64,000 bases of DNA from Lepas anatifera (taxonomy: Eukaryota; Arthropoda; Thecostraca; Lepadidae): assembly GCA_034440635.1 (NCBI GenBank), contig JAOTON010000391.1, forward strand, positions 372,001 to 436,000, written 5' to 3'. Within the stretch, counting starts at the first letter, position 1, and each line of letters starts with the position of its first letter. The notes beneath the pieces are model-generated. The model saw only the letters and a program-made list of their open reading frames with translations, was not told where the DNA came from and did no database searches. Below, one piece after another: positions 1 to 11,039 of the stretch. A program made the position numbers and the translations under genes.

Positions 1-720
1 CCATCTTTAGAACGTCTATGTACTTTCATTACCCCATCTTTGCATGTTTTGCTCAAATGTTTTCGTATCTACCATTCAAGGGTCCCCAGAGTATTCTGCG
101 GGGAATGTGCTGGGGAGAAATTGGGAAACACGGAAATGCATTCACCATTGTGGGCAAATACAAAAATTATGTTATGATTTTGGTGATCGAAAACTCTAAA
201 TTGTAAATTCTAAATTTTAGATTTGATTGTGCTTCTATATATCAATGTTACACAACTTTTATACGTTGAATTATTTTGAGTTGGCACGGTCAACTGGGGG
301 ATATTTTCATAATGGAGTCGCTGTTCATGCTCCCGAGACACTGTAGAATATTGACTCAGGCTTTCCCTACGTCGAGAGGACCAGCTTATGGCAGTTTTTT
401 TTACATTCTAGAAATAATGTTTGATGGATCATGCCTGCCACGGGCTAGAAATAGCTAAAACATCCTACCGAACAGCAAAAAGGGGACAAGTAAACCAATA
501 TGGAAGTATATTTTGTGAACTATCCTAATAAATGATAGCATATTACAACTCGGAATGATATACGTGTCGAACTCACACATGTGTGAGGTTGATTTCACTT
601 GTTTTCACAACATAATTATTGTGATTATTGGAACTTAACGACGCACCAACTTCGAAAGTTATAGGGCATCGCTAGTTCCATCGCGTTAGGATGGCTTTTG
701 GGGATTATGTTATACTTATA
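1..720. other. Gene-free AT-rich stretch
   Basis: No reading frame here resembles a known protein, and I see no tandem repeat or terminal inverted repeat. The short open frames are ordinary for AT-rich non-coding sequence. Confidence 0.5.
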
Positions 721-797
721 CGGAGAACCCGCCAGGCCTTCAATCTGGAACCTGTGGTTCAGCAGGCCGGAGCTCTACTACTGAGCCACCCACTCCC
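721..797 (-). repeat. tRNA-like SINE head (possible)
   Basis: Read on the minus strand, this stretch starts with GGGTGGCTCAGTAGTAGAGC, a good match to a tRNA A box (pol III promoter). About 25 bases later comes AGGTTCCAGATTG, a weak B box. The spacing fits a tRNA head, but the acceptor and anticodon stems do not pair convincingly, so it is not a working tRNA gene. A tRNA-derived SINE 5' end is the likeliest reading. No tail or target-site duplication was identified. Confidence 0.4.
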
Positions 798-800
798 TGT

Positions 801-3503
801 TCTCATAGCATGATGTAGCCTTATTTACATGTATTTTTTTAGAAAAGGGAAACAGCATGCAACGTTAAACGCCATTTGTTCAAGCCAGTCGTGACCATTG
901 TAAGGCGTTCACGGTATGTTGTAATGTAGATAAGGGCGTGACAGTAGCATGCTCGTAACACCATGGTCATTTCGAAGTGTATGCTGTATTTTGCTTCTCT
1001 GTTGACGAGGGAACTTTTTATTGCCTACACTCTCAGATACTTTCTTGTGATCTTTCTCTCTTTGACTTCTTATTTCACTTATTAAACGTTGAACTGGCTG
1101 AATAGAGTCTATTAACCCGCAAAGTTGGTATGAGGTGCCCTGAGAAAAGCCTTGGTCGTTGACCAACGCCAGGTGAATATAACCCATTGGTCAAGTGGCC
1201 AGACTGCGCCAAGCTCGAACTTGGTCCATCAGTCCTTAACAATTGATGACGGCGAAGGAGCCATATCTGCGAAGGAGCCACAGCTGACTGAGTCCCGACG
1301 CCTCTCCTGGGCTCGCTTGCTGTAGATGTATGCCGGCAGGCATCCAGGGCCTTCGATCCGTGGTGGAGGATATGGTGCATGGTGGAGTTGTTGAAGCCTC
1401 GTACACAGCCGTGTTGTCTCCAGCCCGCGGGTAGCCTCAGTGAAGGTGGGCTGCCGCGCGGCGTGGGTCGAAACCTCAGCTGGCGCAATCGGTCCTTCGG
1501 CCCGATGGTGGTCTTCTCCCACACTCGCTGCTCTGAATGGCTTCAGATAGTTCTGAGTTTGAAAACGTGCACCCGCTGCAAGGCGGCGACTGATTTAGAA
1601 AAAGAAAGACCCATTTTTTCTATTTTGTACTTATATATTTTTGAAGCTTCCCTGTCGGAAGCGCCCGTTTCGGCCGAGTGTACCATTTAGGCATAGTGAA
1701 TTTCAGTCCATAAGTATAAATAGCACTATACTGACTGCTATCTGTGACTCGTTGTTAAGTAAAGAGAATGGATGGATCTGTTTTGATACATTTTTTTACA
1801 ATTTTTCAATATTCTTTGCAGAGCAAAGTGGTGAGATATTTAAATCAGTGCAGAGGAGCGAGCCATCTTATTGAAACGCTTCTATCAATTCAGAAGAAGC
1901 ATGTACTACGGGATCCATCTAGGACTGCTCTTTCAGTAAAAGGAGGGCAAAAGCAATGAAATATCCGCAAAATACAAGTCAACGAACAACTCTGGCTTTA
2001 TTTGCGAACTCGCTTATCTTCCTCTCCTCCTCTCTCCGATTCGCTCCTGAACACCCCCGAGTGATTAATACAGCCGGTGGCAGCAGCTGTCAATCTGCCT
2101 GACGCGGCCGTATCGCCACAGACCGCCGCTAACCCAGTGGCGACCGGTGTCGAGCCGGGCCTATTGTTTCTGGCGCCAAACGAGCCACACCGTTATCCCG
2201 CGCGTCGCATTGTGCCACTCCGCGCCCGTCCTTGACGCCCAGACTATTTACACTGCACCGTCGATCGGCGCCGCCGGCGGCCGCCCGTCGCTTTTTCTGG
2301 CGCATTATGCATACATTAGCCTACACGGCGCGGCATGTAGCGGCGCTCTCGCTCAGTGCGTTCATTAGCTGTCGCATGGCGCGGCCATACGTCACTGGGC
2401 CGTGTGTTGCAACATGCGTGTCGAGTGTGCGCGCGCCGTGTGTCGGCCCGTGTTACCGCCCACGCAGGGGCAACAGTCGGGAGACGGTCACAGTCCCAGC
2501 GTACAGACCAGCCGCACCTGGAAATGTGGCGGACTTGCCTGGGATGGCATAGGCATTTAGAGTGTATTTTCTGGCTGTGGATGGTGGAGCAAAGCTAGAT
2601 CATGTTTCGACCAGCAATTGTTTCACAGTCGTGAAACATGTTTGTTGAAGAGAAGAGAAAGGAGATAAATTTCTCCGCTCTATACAAAATGTTTGTTTAA
2701 GCTTCATTTACATACAAAAATATATATTTGAAAAATTTGGAATACTACGCGGAAGTTTTTGCAGTACAAGATGAATTATCAAACAAAATACAGATTAAAA
2801 AAGATAAATGTTGCATATGCAAAAATATAGTCGAAAAGCAGTGAAAATCAAAATAACAAGATGATCTGAGATATTCTAAATGGACCTAAAATATGAGTGT
2901 GATTTTACGATTAACGTGCCTTGCGACCCATGTATTTGATTATTTTTCATCTTTATTTTTCTCATCTTTGCGCCTGTACCTAATGTCAGTGTCCGTTCTT
3001 AGAAACCATTTTTGCACATTGCAATCGCAGAGACTTCAACTCACATTTGCGAGCCAGCTCCAGGGAAACGGTTACTACCGCTTGTGCAAGACGTTGAGTG
3101 CCTCCGCAGACAAGAACGCTTGCTCTCGGGCCACTCTGGCAACGTCTGATGCTCTGGAACGTCAATCAATCGACTGGTTTTACGGGTCTGAGGGGTGTAA
3201 ACATGGCGCGTGGGCTCTCCTAAGAGCTTCCGGGGTCTTCCACCGGTGGTTGTTTAAAAGCTGTTTGTGGTCACGGCGGAGCGGAAGTCTGGGTCGGCCG
3301 TATCGCCTGTTATGTTGCGCACCAAGTGCCACGGCCTGACGTGAGAGTGAATTGTTTCCTGTGAGAAGCACTGCTGAAAATGAAAGTACATGTATACTGT
3401 GACAGTCCACCTTGCCTCTGTGAACGACCTCAAAGCAGAACAGGGGACGGAACACCATGATGCCATTGCGTTATCCCTGTTCCATACTGTTACTGCACTT
3501 CAA
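801..3503. other. Gene-free stretch with a CpG-rich patch
   Basis: No recognisable gene. Sequence at about 1250-1530 and 2040-2560 is clearly richer in GC and CpG than its surroundings, and open frames there are long only for that reason. The AT-rich part (2600-2890) holds nothing I can name. Confidence 0.45.
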
Positions 3504-3509
3504 TTTATT
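3504..3509 (-). terminator. Candidate poly(A) signal of the cuticle gene
   Basis: TTTATT on the plus strand reads AATAAA on the minus strand, about 300 bases beyond the stop codon of the cuticle gene. No closer AATAAA was found on that strand. The hexamer is common by chance in AT-rich DNA, so the assignment is tentative. Confidence 0.35.
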
Positions 3510-3806
3510 ACTTTTTAATGTCATGAAGACGCATTGAACAGGGGGTGAGGAACAATAAGAAGTTATTTTCATAGTGCTCTCAGTACCTCAGCACAAACCA
3601 AGGGTGCATGTGACACACCGTATATTACATATTACAGGGACCCAACATTATGGCATAAGGCAAAAGCGCAAACTATTCTCAATCCAAGCACTCTGTCAAA
3701 ATAATAAACAAACCTGCCTACTTGCACTCATGACTTTGAACAAAACTTGTACGAGGTAGCTTGACCGTCCTTGAAGTTGCGTCAACAAGGTAGCCGATCG
3801 GCAGAA

Positions 3807-4361
3807 CTATTCGTAGCGCGGCTTATATCCCACCACAACGCGCTCGTACCGCGGCTGGAAGCTTTGAACTGACTCTATTTCATATTCCTCCCCATTCTCT
3901 TCCTCCTTACTCTCTTCCTCCTCATTTTCTTCTTTGTCATTCTCCTCTTCTTCTCCCAGACCCTCATCCTGAGAGACGTAAGTATAATCGTCATCATCTT
4001 CGTCATCGTCGGCCTCCGGTGTCGGGTACTCAGTCGGCACGGGGGTAGGGAAATGGTCACCCTGAGGCTGGAAGCCGTTGACGTCGGCGACGTAGACAAC
4101 GCTGTAGACGTTGCCGTCGTCGCCGGTGTAGCTGAACTGTCCGTTGACCTCGTAGCTCTCCTCGTCACCGTATCCTTCAGCGGGCCGGCCCGACTCGGAG
4201 GCGGAGATCCCGTTCTCGGTCTCGAAGTGTGAGTCGTAGGACTGGTCGTCGCGTAGGTCAAACTCCTGCTTCAGGATCTCGTATTCCTGGAGTTCCTCGT
4301 AACCGCGCTCAGGCGCGGCAGCGGCCACGGCCAGAACAGCGGTGAACACCAACAGCTTCAT
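3807..4361 (-). CDS. RR-1 type cuticle protein with acidic C-terminal tail
   Basis: Encodes a complete 184-residue secreted protein expected to bind chitin in the extracellular cuticle. Residues 1-16 form a signal peptide (MKLLVFTAVLAVAAAA, then PERG). Residues 43-106 match the extended Rebers-Riddiford RR-1 consensus (chitin-binding domain 4). Landmarks are FETENGISASESG, then GQFSYTGDDGNVYSVVYVAD, then NGFQPQGDHFPTPVP. Residues 113-160 are almost all Asp and Glu (DDDEDDDD, runs of E). The tail (161-184) repeats PRYE twice. The RR-1 family assignment is secure. The acidic block recalls calcification-associated crustacean cuticle peptides such as CAP-1 and CAP-2, so a calcium-binding role is an inference. 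The frame has no intron, although cuticle protein genes often have one just inside the signal peptide. The ATG is chosen because the signal peptide starts there and a TATA box lies 71 bases upstream. Confidence 0.93.
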   Translation of the reverse strand: MKLLVFTAVLAVAAAAPERGYEELQEYEILKQEFDLRDDQSYDSHFETENGISASESGRPAEGYGDEESYEVNGQFSYTGDDGNVYSVVYVADVNGFQPQGDHFPTPVPTEYPTPEADDDEDDDDYTYVSQDEGLGEEEENDKEENEEEESKEEENGEEYEIESVQSFQPRYERVVVGYKPRYE

Positions 4362-4431
4362 AGCGGTGGTTTGCTGGTGTGGTTGGAGCTGGTTTGTCGG
4401 CCAGTGATGCCGTTCACCGTAAGCTGCCGTG

Positions 4432-4438
4432 TTTTATA
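4432..4438 (-). promoter_or_regulatory. TATA box of the cuticle protein gene
   Basis: The minus strand reads GGTATAAAAC here, a consensus TATA box 71 bases upstream of the start codon. About 33 bases downstream the minus strand reads TCACTG at 4407-4402, close to the arthropod initiator TCAKTY. This would give a 5' leader of about 45 bases, typical for cuticle genes. Confidence 0.65.
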
Positions 4439-4891
4439 CCCTTTGTTTTTTGCCTCTGGGCACCATGCATGCGCTCTCTGTCCAGTGTTTCACACTTGGA
4501 AGGTTGGTCCAGTCCATGCGCAAGACCTTACAATTATTGGGTCACCTGGACAGGACCGCTATAGGAAGGACGGCTTCCTTGAAGCTGTAACGTACGAAGT
4601 TAAAACACAGCTAGAAATGCATTAGCTATGTTCTTTCGACACAAACAGTAGTAAATCCGGCCAATACGATTGCAGTGTTGTCTCGGTTTTACCAAATAAC
4701 TAAATAACTAAATCGCCGCCGTTTTCTCGCTGTACTTGATTTTCTCCTGCTCGTCCTCTGTCAATTATGGACAAACATATATTTCATCATATCGCTGAAC
4801 TTTTGTGACGATGCAAAGGTGATAGACTGCGCAACGTCATGATCTGATGAAGAGAATGCATGTGTTGTCTTAAAATATATGTTTTACGAGT

Positions 4892-4896
<5 letters not shown>

Positions 4897-4968
<72 letters not shown>
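4897..4968. repeat. (AT)n microsatellite
   Basis: About 72 bases of uninterrupted alternating A and T, followed by a short imperfect extension to 4980. The open frames across it (poly Ile-Tyr) are artefacts of the repeat. Confidence 0.95.
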
Positions 4969-4976
<8 letters not shown>

Positions 4977-5106
4977 TATTTCATCGGCTTTAAGCATGGC
5001 TCAAGTTTTCACATGTTTGAGCGGTGAAGTTCACCCCGATAGTAGTAGCATGAGAGTAATTAATAAATTGTAAATCTTGCAGAGGATTTACGTGAAGATT
5101 CAAACT

Positions 5107-5312
5107 CACTGGCGGATCCAATGGGAGCCAAAGGGGCCGTGGCTCCCACCAAAGCCTAAGCTATTAAGTTTTTGCCCTCCCCTAAAAGTACGGTTTTTAC
5201 CTTTGTTTTTTTGTAAAAACACTATATTTTTGCGATTTCGCGATTTTTCTCGATTTAGCCCCCCACATGGTGGTTTGGCCTCCTCCAAAAGTAGCTCCTG
5301 AGTCCGTCAGTG
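5107..5312. mobile_element. hAT-type MITE, TIR family CACTGGCGGATCC
   Basis: The left end begins CACTGGCGGATCCAATGGGA. The right end, read in reverse complement, begins CACTGACGGACTCAGGAGCT. Flanking octamers TTCAAACT (5099-5106) and CTCAGACT (5313-5320) match at 6 of 8 bases, the size of a hAT duplication. The 206-bp interior is non-coding with T runs. Two better-preserved relatives lie at 12255 and 25378. Confidence 0.75.
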
Positions 5313-5689
5313 CTCAGACTAGCTAGTTGTTGTTGTCTTTTATCAGTGACCCAAAAAAGGTTTTGCGCTAGGGTGTCGAGTGGAAAATTCAGCTCGGAAT
5401 ATATGGCGAGTGAGTGGAAAATTCCCCTCAAAATGTATGGCAAAGTAAAAGTTTTCCGATTTGGGTACTCAGGTGGTAAACTCCCAGAGCCCTTGTTTGA
5501 ACTGAGGGATGGATATTTTGTTAATTTTTTCAAAAAAATATTTAAATAAATATTTTTGAATCGTCCCCAAGCAGCATTGTTTGACCATTACCATGTGAAA
5601 AATTTGGGTTAAGCAGGCAAATATTTACCAACTGAAACCCCCTGATGCAGTCCCCAATTATTTTTTACGGCATTGGTGAGTTGCCACAA

Positions 5690-5925
5690 AAAAAAACTTT
5701 TGGGGGCCTCTGAGACCAACCTTCGGGGGAAAGAACTCTGGGAGCCACCAAGACTAACATTTGTGGGATGAAGACCAACTCTTGGGGAGCTTCCCTAGAA
5801 CAACTCTTGTGTCCCTCCTCTCCTCTCCCACATGACCAGCTTTAAATAGTCTCTGAGACGAAATATCAGGGCCCCTTGGACCAACTCTGCAGAGGAGGCC
5901 TCCGAGACCGGCAGGTGGTGAAAAA
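5690..5925. repeat. Degenerate tandem repeat, unit about 35 bp
   Basis: Variants of GAGACCAACTCTTGGGGG recur roughly every 30-40 bases, with heavy divergence. It follows the 5107-5312 MITE but I cannot link them. No coding potential. Confidence 0.4.
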
Positions 5926-6459
5926 TAAAGAAGGGATTTTTCATGCAATACCTAGTGCTTACATTTGTTTTCTAAACATACACTGTATAGTTTTTCTGTC
6001 CGGGACAACGCCCCTCCTATACCTAGACCAATAGTTATCGGCATTTTGGAGGTCACACCTGACCTCAATCACTGCACCTCGCGTACATCTATGCTAGGGT
6101 CCAGTAGAGCCTCGGCTTACACTTAACTAACCCAGACGAAACTACAAACTACAAACTATCATGGCAATAAACTCTTCCAGACTCTTACTAAAAGTTTATT
6201 TTCTTTATCTGTCAATTCCCCTGCTCCTCTTCACATATATTCTCACCTTCATATGAATACGCTGCTTTCTATCAATCTAAAATCTCGAAACTACAACCTT
6301 CTTTCTGTTGTTTCTTGCTTTCGTCTACATCAGCCAGGTGCGGCGGGTTGCGACCGTTGCGACAGCGTCAGAGCGACTACTACTTTAAATTTCTGATCGC
6401 TTGCTGCTTGCCGGTCACGTGAGCTACATAATTTGCATTTAAAAATTGCTCTAAATTAA

Positions 6460-7253
6460 AGCATTGACGGGGGGGTACCCCCCTTGGGTTTTTCAGACAG
6501 AAAAAACGGCGGCGCGTAGGCCGCTGTACTTGTATACCTTTTCCTATATTTTTAAACTTCTGTGAAAATTTTAAGGTTAGTCATTCAGGTAGGTCACGTA
6601 CAGGTCAAGTGACCCAACTTCAAAAAAGTTTAAGATAGCATAAGTCGGAGCAGGGTGAACTTATCCGATTGAAACTCATATCTCATAATGGCCCTACCGA
6701 GTTTTCTAAAATATGTTCCGGTATTTTTGATATCGATGACCTAAGGTCAGTACGACGCATGACCTCTCCATTGAAATAGATGGAAAAATGGTTTTTACGG
6801 AATAACTAGTAACGGATGGTGATAGAGCATTTATTTTAGCTGTATTAGACTGCTTGCTTTCGGTTTAATGATATGCATTTTATATAATTTGACCCTGACC
6901 TGACCTAGGTCAGGTAAATTTTGATTTGACCTAGCAAGGTCAAATTATATATCATTCGATTCGGCTTGCTAAGAGGATTCATATAGTTAAGTCGTTTTGT
7001 CTATTTTACTTGTTCAGATGTAATGCCCGAAAAACTGAATTTTACATGTTATCCTTATGACGGGCATGTTTTGACCTCTCGTGACCTTAAATGTGACCTG
7101 ACAAAAAATGGTCCAAATGTTTTCGATGGAGAAGTGGATGGGCAGCCCACGCCGTTTACCGTTTTTCGCTACCTACCGTGGTTCTCGAGATTTAGGGCGG
7201 GTACCCGCCCCCCCGTCAATGCGAAGGTGGCTCAGACCCTGTCAATGCGCGTG
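6460..7253 (+). mobile_element. TTAA-flanked non-autonomous element, AGGTCA-rich (subfamily 2)
   Basis: TTAA lies at both edges (6456-6459 and 7254-7257). Left end: GCATTGACGGGGGGG. Right end, reverse complement: the same sequence at about 7207-7222, with a second GCATTGAC copy nearer the TTAA. TTAA duplication is diagnostic of piggyBac-type transposition. Just inside the left end is a GGGTTTTTC...GGCGGCGCGTAGG module shared with the other TTAA elements here. The interior holds about 13 copies of AGGTCA or TGACCT. It has no transposase, so it would need an enzyme from elsewhere. Confidence 0.65.
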
Positions 7254-7257
7254 TTAA

Positions 7258-8113
7258 TTTTCTGAACCCTTATAGGCTAGAAAATTATACAACTAAAAGC
7301 ACACAAAGAGGAAGACTAACAATGATTTGTCAATAACAAATATGCAACCTGCCATTCAAAAAGCCTAAAGATGCCGCTTTTATTTACTAAATGTAAAGAC
7401 GGCGTTTTGTAAGTCCACGCCGTACACCTAGCCATACAAAAAAGTGCCGATGTTTGAAGGGTAACTGGATGCATTCTTGTTGCCAGAAAAATTCCTTTAA
7501 TGAAAATGTAGAGTTTCAATGTATTCACATACCAGACACTTCTAGTTCAACTTAAATATTAGCGTATTTATGCCTAGGGTATCGTGAGGTGTCGTGAGTG
7601 GATTTGGGTGTCACACGGCGTGGACGCAGCAATGAAGGGATGATACGGATAAAAATGATTTTCTTCGCAATAAATGGTCAATTTTCTACGATACAAGGTC
7701 AAAAAAATATGTAAGTTGTAAATAAGAAGTTGTATTAGACCACCGACAGGCACAATTTTCAGTCGCTAGGCGAGTGATTTTTTGCGCCGTGCCGGCACGG
7801 CGTGAACTCCCCGGTGCCGGTTGAGCGAGCGTTAATACAAAAAATGCTAACCCTTAGCTTTTCTAAGTAAAAAATGACGCACTAAACTAATCAGAAAACA
7901 ATTATGCAGCTGCTCGTTTTTCTGGATCATAGATTTGAGTTTGGCCGCCCTGGATTTGTGTTTATGTGGATCATCATCATATTTGATGTTTTAGGGCGCA
8001 CCGACAGCTGAGGTCATTCGGCGCCCATAACACTAAATAGAATGCATAAATGAGACATATGCGCAACATGTCAACAACACTTCAACAAGTAAGGTGTAAA
8101 ACAGGTTAAGTTT
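7258..8113. other. Gene-free spacer
   Basis: AT-rich sequence between two TTAA elements. I see no gene, repeat array or terminal inverted repeat in it. Confidence 0.5.
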
Positions 8114-8117
8114 TTAA

Positions 8118-9142
8118 CCCGCGCCCCAACGGGGGTACAGCGCCATTTTCGCCCCACCGGGGGCCATCGATGCTCCCCCTCTAACTCTGAAAATATGGGC
8201 GTTAGCGCAAATCTGCAAAGTGCAATAGAAAGCTCGTGTGAATTCAGTAAGAAATTACTACGCATGTTTTAGTGCTCAGGTCAATGGTTTGACCTCCAGA
8301 GGTCAAATTAAGTCAAGATCGGCTATTTTCACTCAAGTATGCAATGCTTAAACAAATTAGGCATAACTCTTATGCCATTAGAGCTATTGAGGCCTGGTAA
8401 AGTACATTTGATAAGAAATTGTCAGTCCTTTTTCCACTATGTGAAACGTAAAGACCTCCCTCCAGTGGTTTGACCTCCAGAGGTCACCTCGTGACCTAAG
8501 ATGACCTAAGGTCACGAAAGGTCAGAAAGTGATCTTGCCGTATATCAAATGAAAGCCAGTAACGAGGCAAACATGATGGTGGTTGTTTCATTGCTCTAGC
8601 TTATTTAGGTCAAAAGTTATTGTCAAAATACTGTTTTTGACCCCTGGTGACCTTGGATGACCTTGGGGAGGTCAAAAGGAAAATATGGCCCCTGGAATCC
8701 GTGAAAGGGTGTCCAAGAACGCTTTTCTGATCAAGCTGAGCATTTTCAATCGCTTTTGTGACTTTTAGATCATAAGACATCTTTTCCCCATGCTTTTTCA
8801 ATGGGAGAGGTCACCTCGTGACCTGACCTCAGGAGCACAAAATCGAAAAATCCCGGATATACACCTTGTAGACCCTGGAGGGGCCATAAAGTGTAGGAAT
8901 TTTCAGATCGATCGACTTCGAAATGTAGCTCTTACAGAGCTCTGAAGTTGAAGTGAGGTGACCTTGGTTGACTTCGTCTGATGACCTGACCTTGGGTGAC
9001 CCGGGGTAAAAAATTTCAGGGATGATGGGAAAATGATGCAGTGAGAGGTAGAGCCCTCAACCGCGGTGCTGCGTCTCTTCGTTTTTCTGCTATCCCGGAA
9101 AAACCTTAGGGGGGCCATCGATGGCCCCCGGTGGGGTGAGGG
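8118..9142 (-). mobile_element. Full-length TTAA-flanked element, AGGTCA-rich (copy A)
   Basis: This 1,025-bp element is flanked by TTAA at 8114-8117 and 9143-9146. Its ends are CCCGCGCCCCAAC and, in reverse complement from the right, CCCTCACCCCACC, which resemble piggyBac-type CCC ends. A palindrome GGGGGCCATCGATGGCCCCC or a decayed form sits just inside each end. The interior contains 18 copies of AGGTCA/TGACCT by my count. It is the inverted counterpart of the 1,024-bp copy at 56054-57077. The 63-codon open frame at 8610-8801 also exists in the other copy, but most differences change amino acids, so it is not maintained as protein. Confidence 0.85.
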
Positions 9143-9324
9143 TTAAAACAAAATCAAAAGGTCATACGTAAAAAACAAAACAATAATACAACAATAATAC
9201 AAATAAAAACAAAATGAATAGACTAAAATGTAAAAACTGAAGAGAATCGCAAACATTTTAACATCACATACCAAGGTCAGCGAAAAGGTAAAATGAACTT
9301 ATACACCATGTAAAACCTGAAAAA

Positions 9325-10790
9325 CTACGAGGGTGAATATATGACATTAAAACCAACGCTCCTCAGATATAACATAATGGTAGCAATATCCACAGAACGA
9401 TGCTCGCCCAAAAGAGAATTCAGTGTCGGAGATCCTTGCAGATGTCGGTTTCTCTCTATCTCGAAGTCACGGCAATCTAAAAGGATATGTTTGACTGCGA
9501 GCCTGTCACCACAGCGTGGACACTCCGGCGGGTCACGACGAGATAGATGATATGAATGGGTTGAATGAGTGTGTCCCAGTCGCAATCTACACAGGACAAC
9601 CTCCTCCCTTCTGGAGCCTGCACTACTTGAGGTCCACGACCCTAAGCGTGGTTTCAGCTCGCGGAGCTTCCTACCTTTAAAATCACAATCCCATCGACGT
9701 TGCCAGTCGCTAAAAACATACATTTTAACTTGCGCGTACATGTCAAAAAATGGAACACGAAGACCTAGGGGGCAGCACGTTCTGCCCCCGTCTTTGCACA
9801 TCGATCCGCCCGCTCATTCCCGGCGATTCCGCAGTGATTTGGCACCCAAACTAAATCTACACATTTTCCCTTTCCCCTCAGGCTATGCAGTTTCTGCATA
9901 ATAAGGGTCAAGAGATAAGGTGCTGACACATTATAAAAGGAAAAAAGACTCCAATGCCTGTGCGGAAGACAACGAATCTGTAAAAATAACAAACTTTCTC
10001 GCCCTTAACTTCGAAACATGGTCCAGACAACGGAATATTGCGTACAGCTCAGCGGTAAACACAGATGCCTCGCGCGGTAAACTAAAACACTTTTCAATGC
10101 CGTCGCCGACAAATGCACATCCCGTGCCACCATCACCCTTCGAGCCATCAGTGTAAAAGTGGATGTGATTATTATAAGATTCAGAACAGAACTCTCTAAA
10201 TAACTGGCGCATAACTTCATGAGGTATATTTCTACATTGATCCAGTAAGCTCTTGTTTGTGTTCACTGCAGAGATAAGCCAAGGTTCAACCAAACACGCG
10301 TCACACAGTTCAATGAGATCTGTGTCTATCCCAGCCTCCACAAGCCAGGCGCGGACCCTTACTCCTGGATGACGGGCTGCCGCGCGGGCATCCATTATCA
10401 ATCTGGCGGAGCTGGGCGTCACCAAAAAATATTGAGTATGTGGGATGCGTCGGGGATTGTTTGAGTTTCAATACATAGCGCATGGCAAGTGTTTTTCGGC
10501 GCAACTCTAATGGCATTTCATCGACGTCCACTAACATGCTTGATATTGGGGATGTACGGAATGCTCCCGTTATAACTCTAACGGCTTGATGGTGCACAGT
10601 ATCCAGCATGGTTTTTGCTGATTGGGGAGCGGCCTCATATACAAGGCTACCATACTCAATTTTTGAGCGTACTAATGACCTATAGAGCATGACAAGCGTT
10701 TTCCTGTCAGCCGGAAGAACTATTTCTTTACTCTTTTCTTCTTCTATAGAGGTCAAGACTTGGAAACAAGTTGTTTTATTTATTTTTTGG
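9325..10790 (-). pseudogene. 5'-truncated Jockey/I-like LINE, ORF2 3' part with RNase H and zinc knuckle
   Basis: Reading down the minus strand, four overlapping frames give the C-terminal half of a non-LTR retrotransposon ORF2. (1) 10310-10790: the region after reverse transcriptase, with LYRSLVRSKIEYGSLVYEAA, a HHQAVR motif and GAFRTSP. (2) 9931-10425: RNase H, with Asp in TDGSKGDGG, Glu in FTAELYAI and Asp in FTDSLSSAQAL. (3) 9765-9992: the last RNase H motif, WVPNHCGIAGNERAD. (4) 9325-9801: a zinc-knuckle-like segment CPRCGDRLAVKHILLDC. The order and all four catalytic-type positions are normal for this group. At least three frameshifts and the missing 5' end make it inactive. No poly(A) tail is visible at the 3' edge. 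Confidence 0.85.
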
Positions 10791-11039
10791 GAAGTATGTG
10801 GTGTTGCAGGGGTTTTGAAGATAAAATTAGATAAGGAGCCAGTCAGAATTAGTTGAAGTTTAAATTGACGTTTACAGCTATATTTGGCATGTGAAATATT
10901 GATTTCAAGGTTCCGTTACAGTTTCTTATTCGTATTTGGAATTGGGTCATTTTCTTTGATTCTGATTTCATCATTAACCTAGGTGTATTTTATTAAGGAA
11001 AGCACATTTATTCCAAATTAAAATTCCTCATGCCCTGAA

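Noticed and set aside
1075..1524. 149-codon minus-strand frame in the GC-rich patch
   Set aside because: Overlapping frames in other phases are equally open and no motif was recognised.
8610..8801. 63-codon frame conserved in the two TTAA elements (also 56395-56586)
   Set aside because: The DNA is well conserved, but most differences change the amino acid, so there is no sign of protein-level selection.
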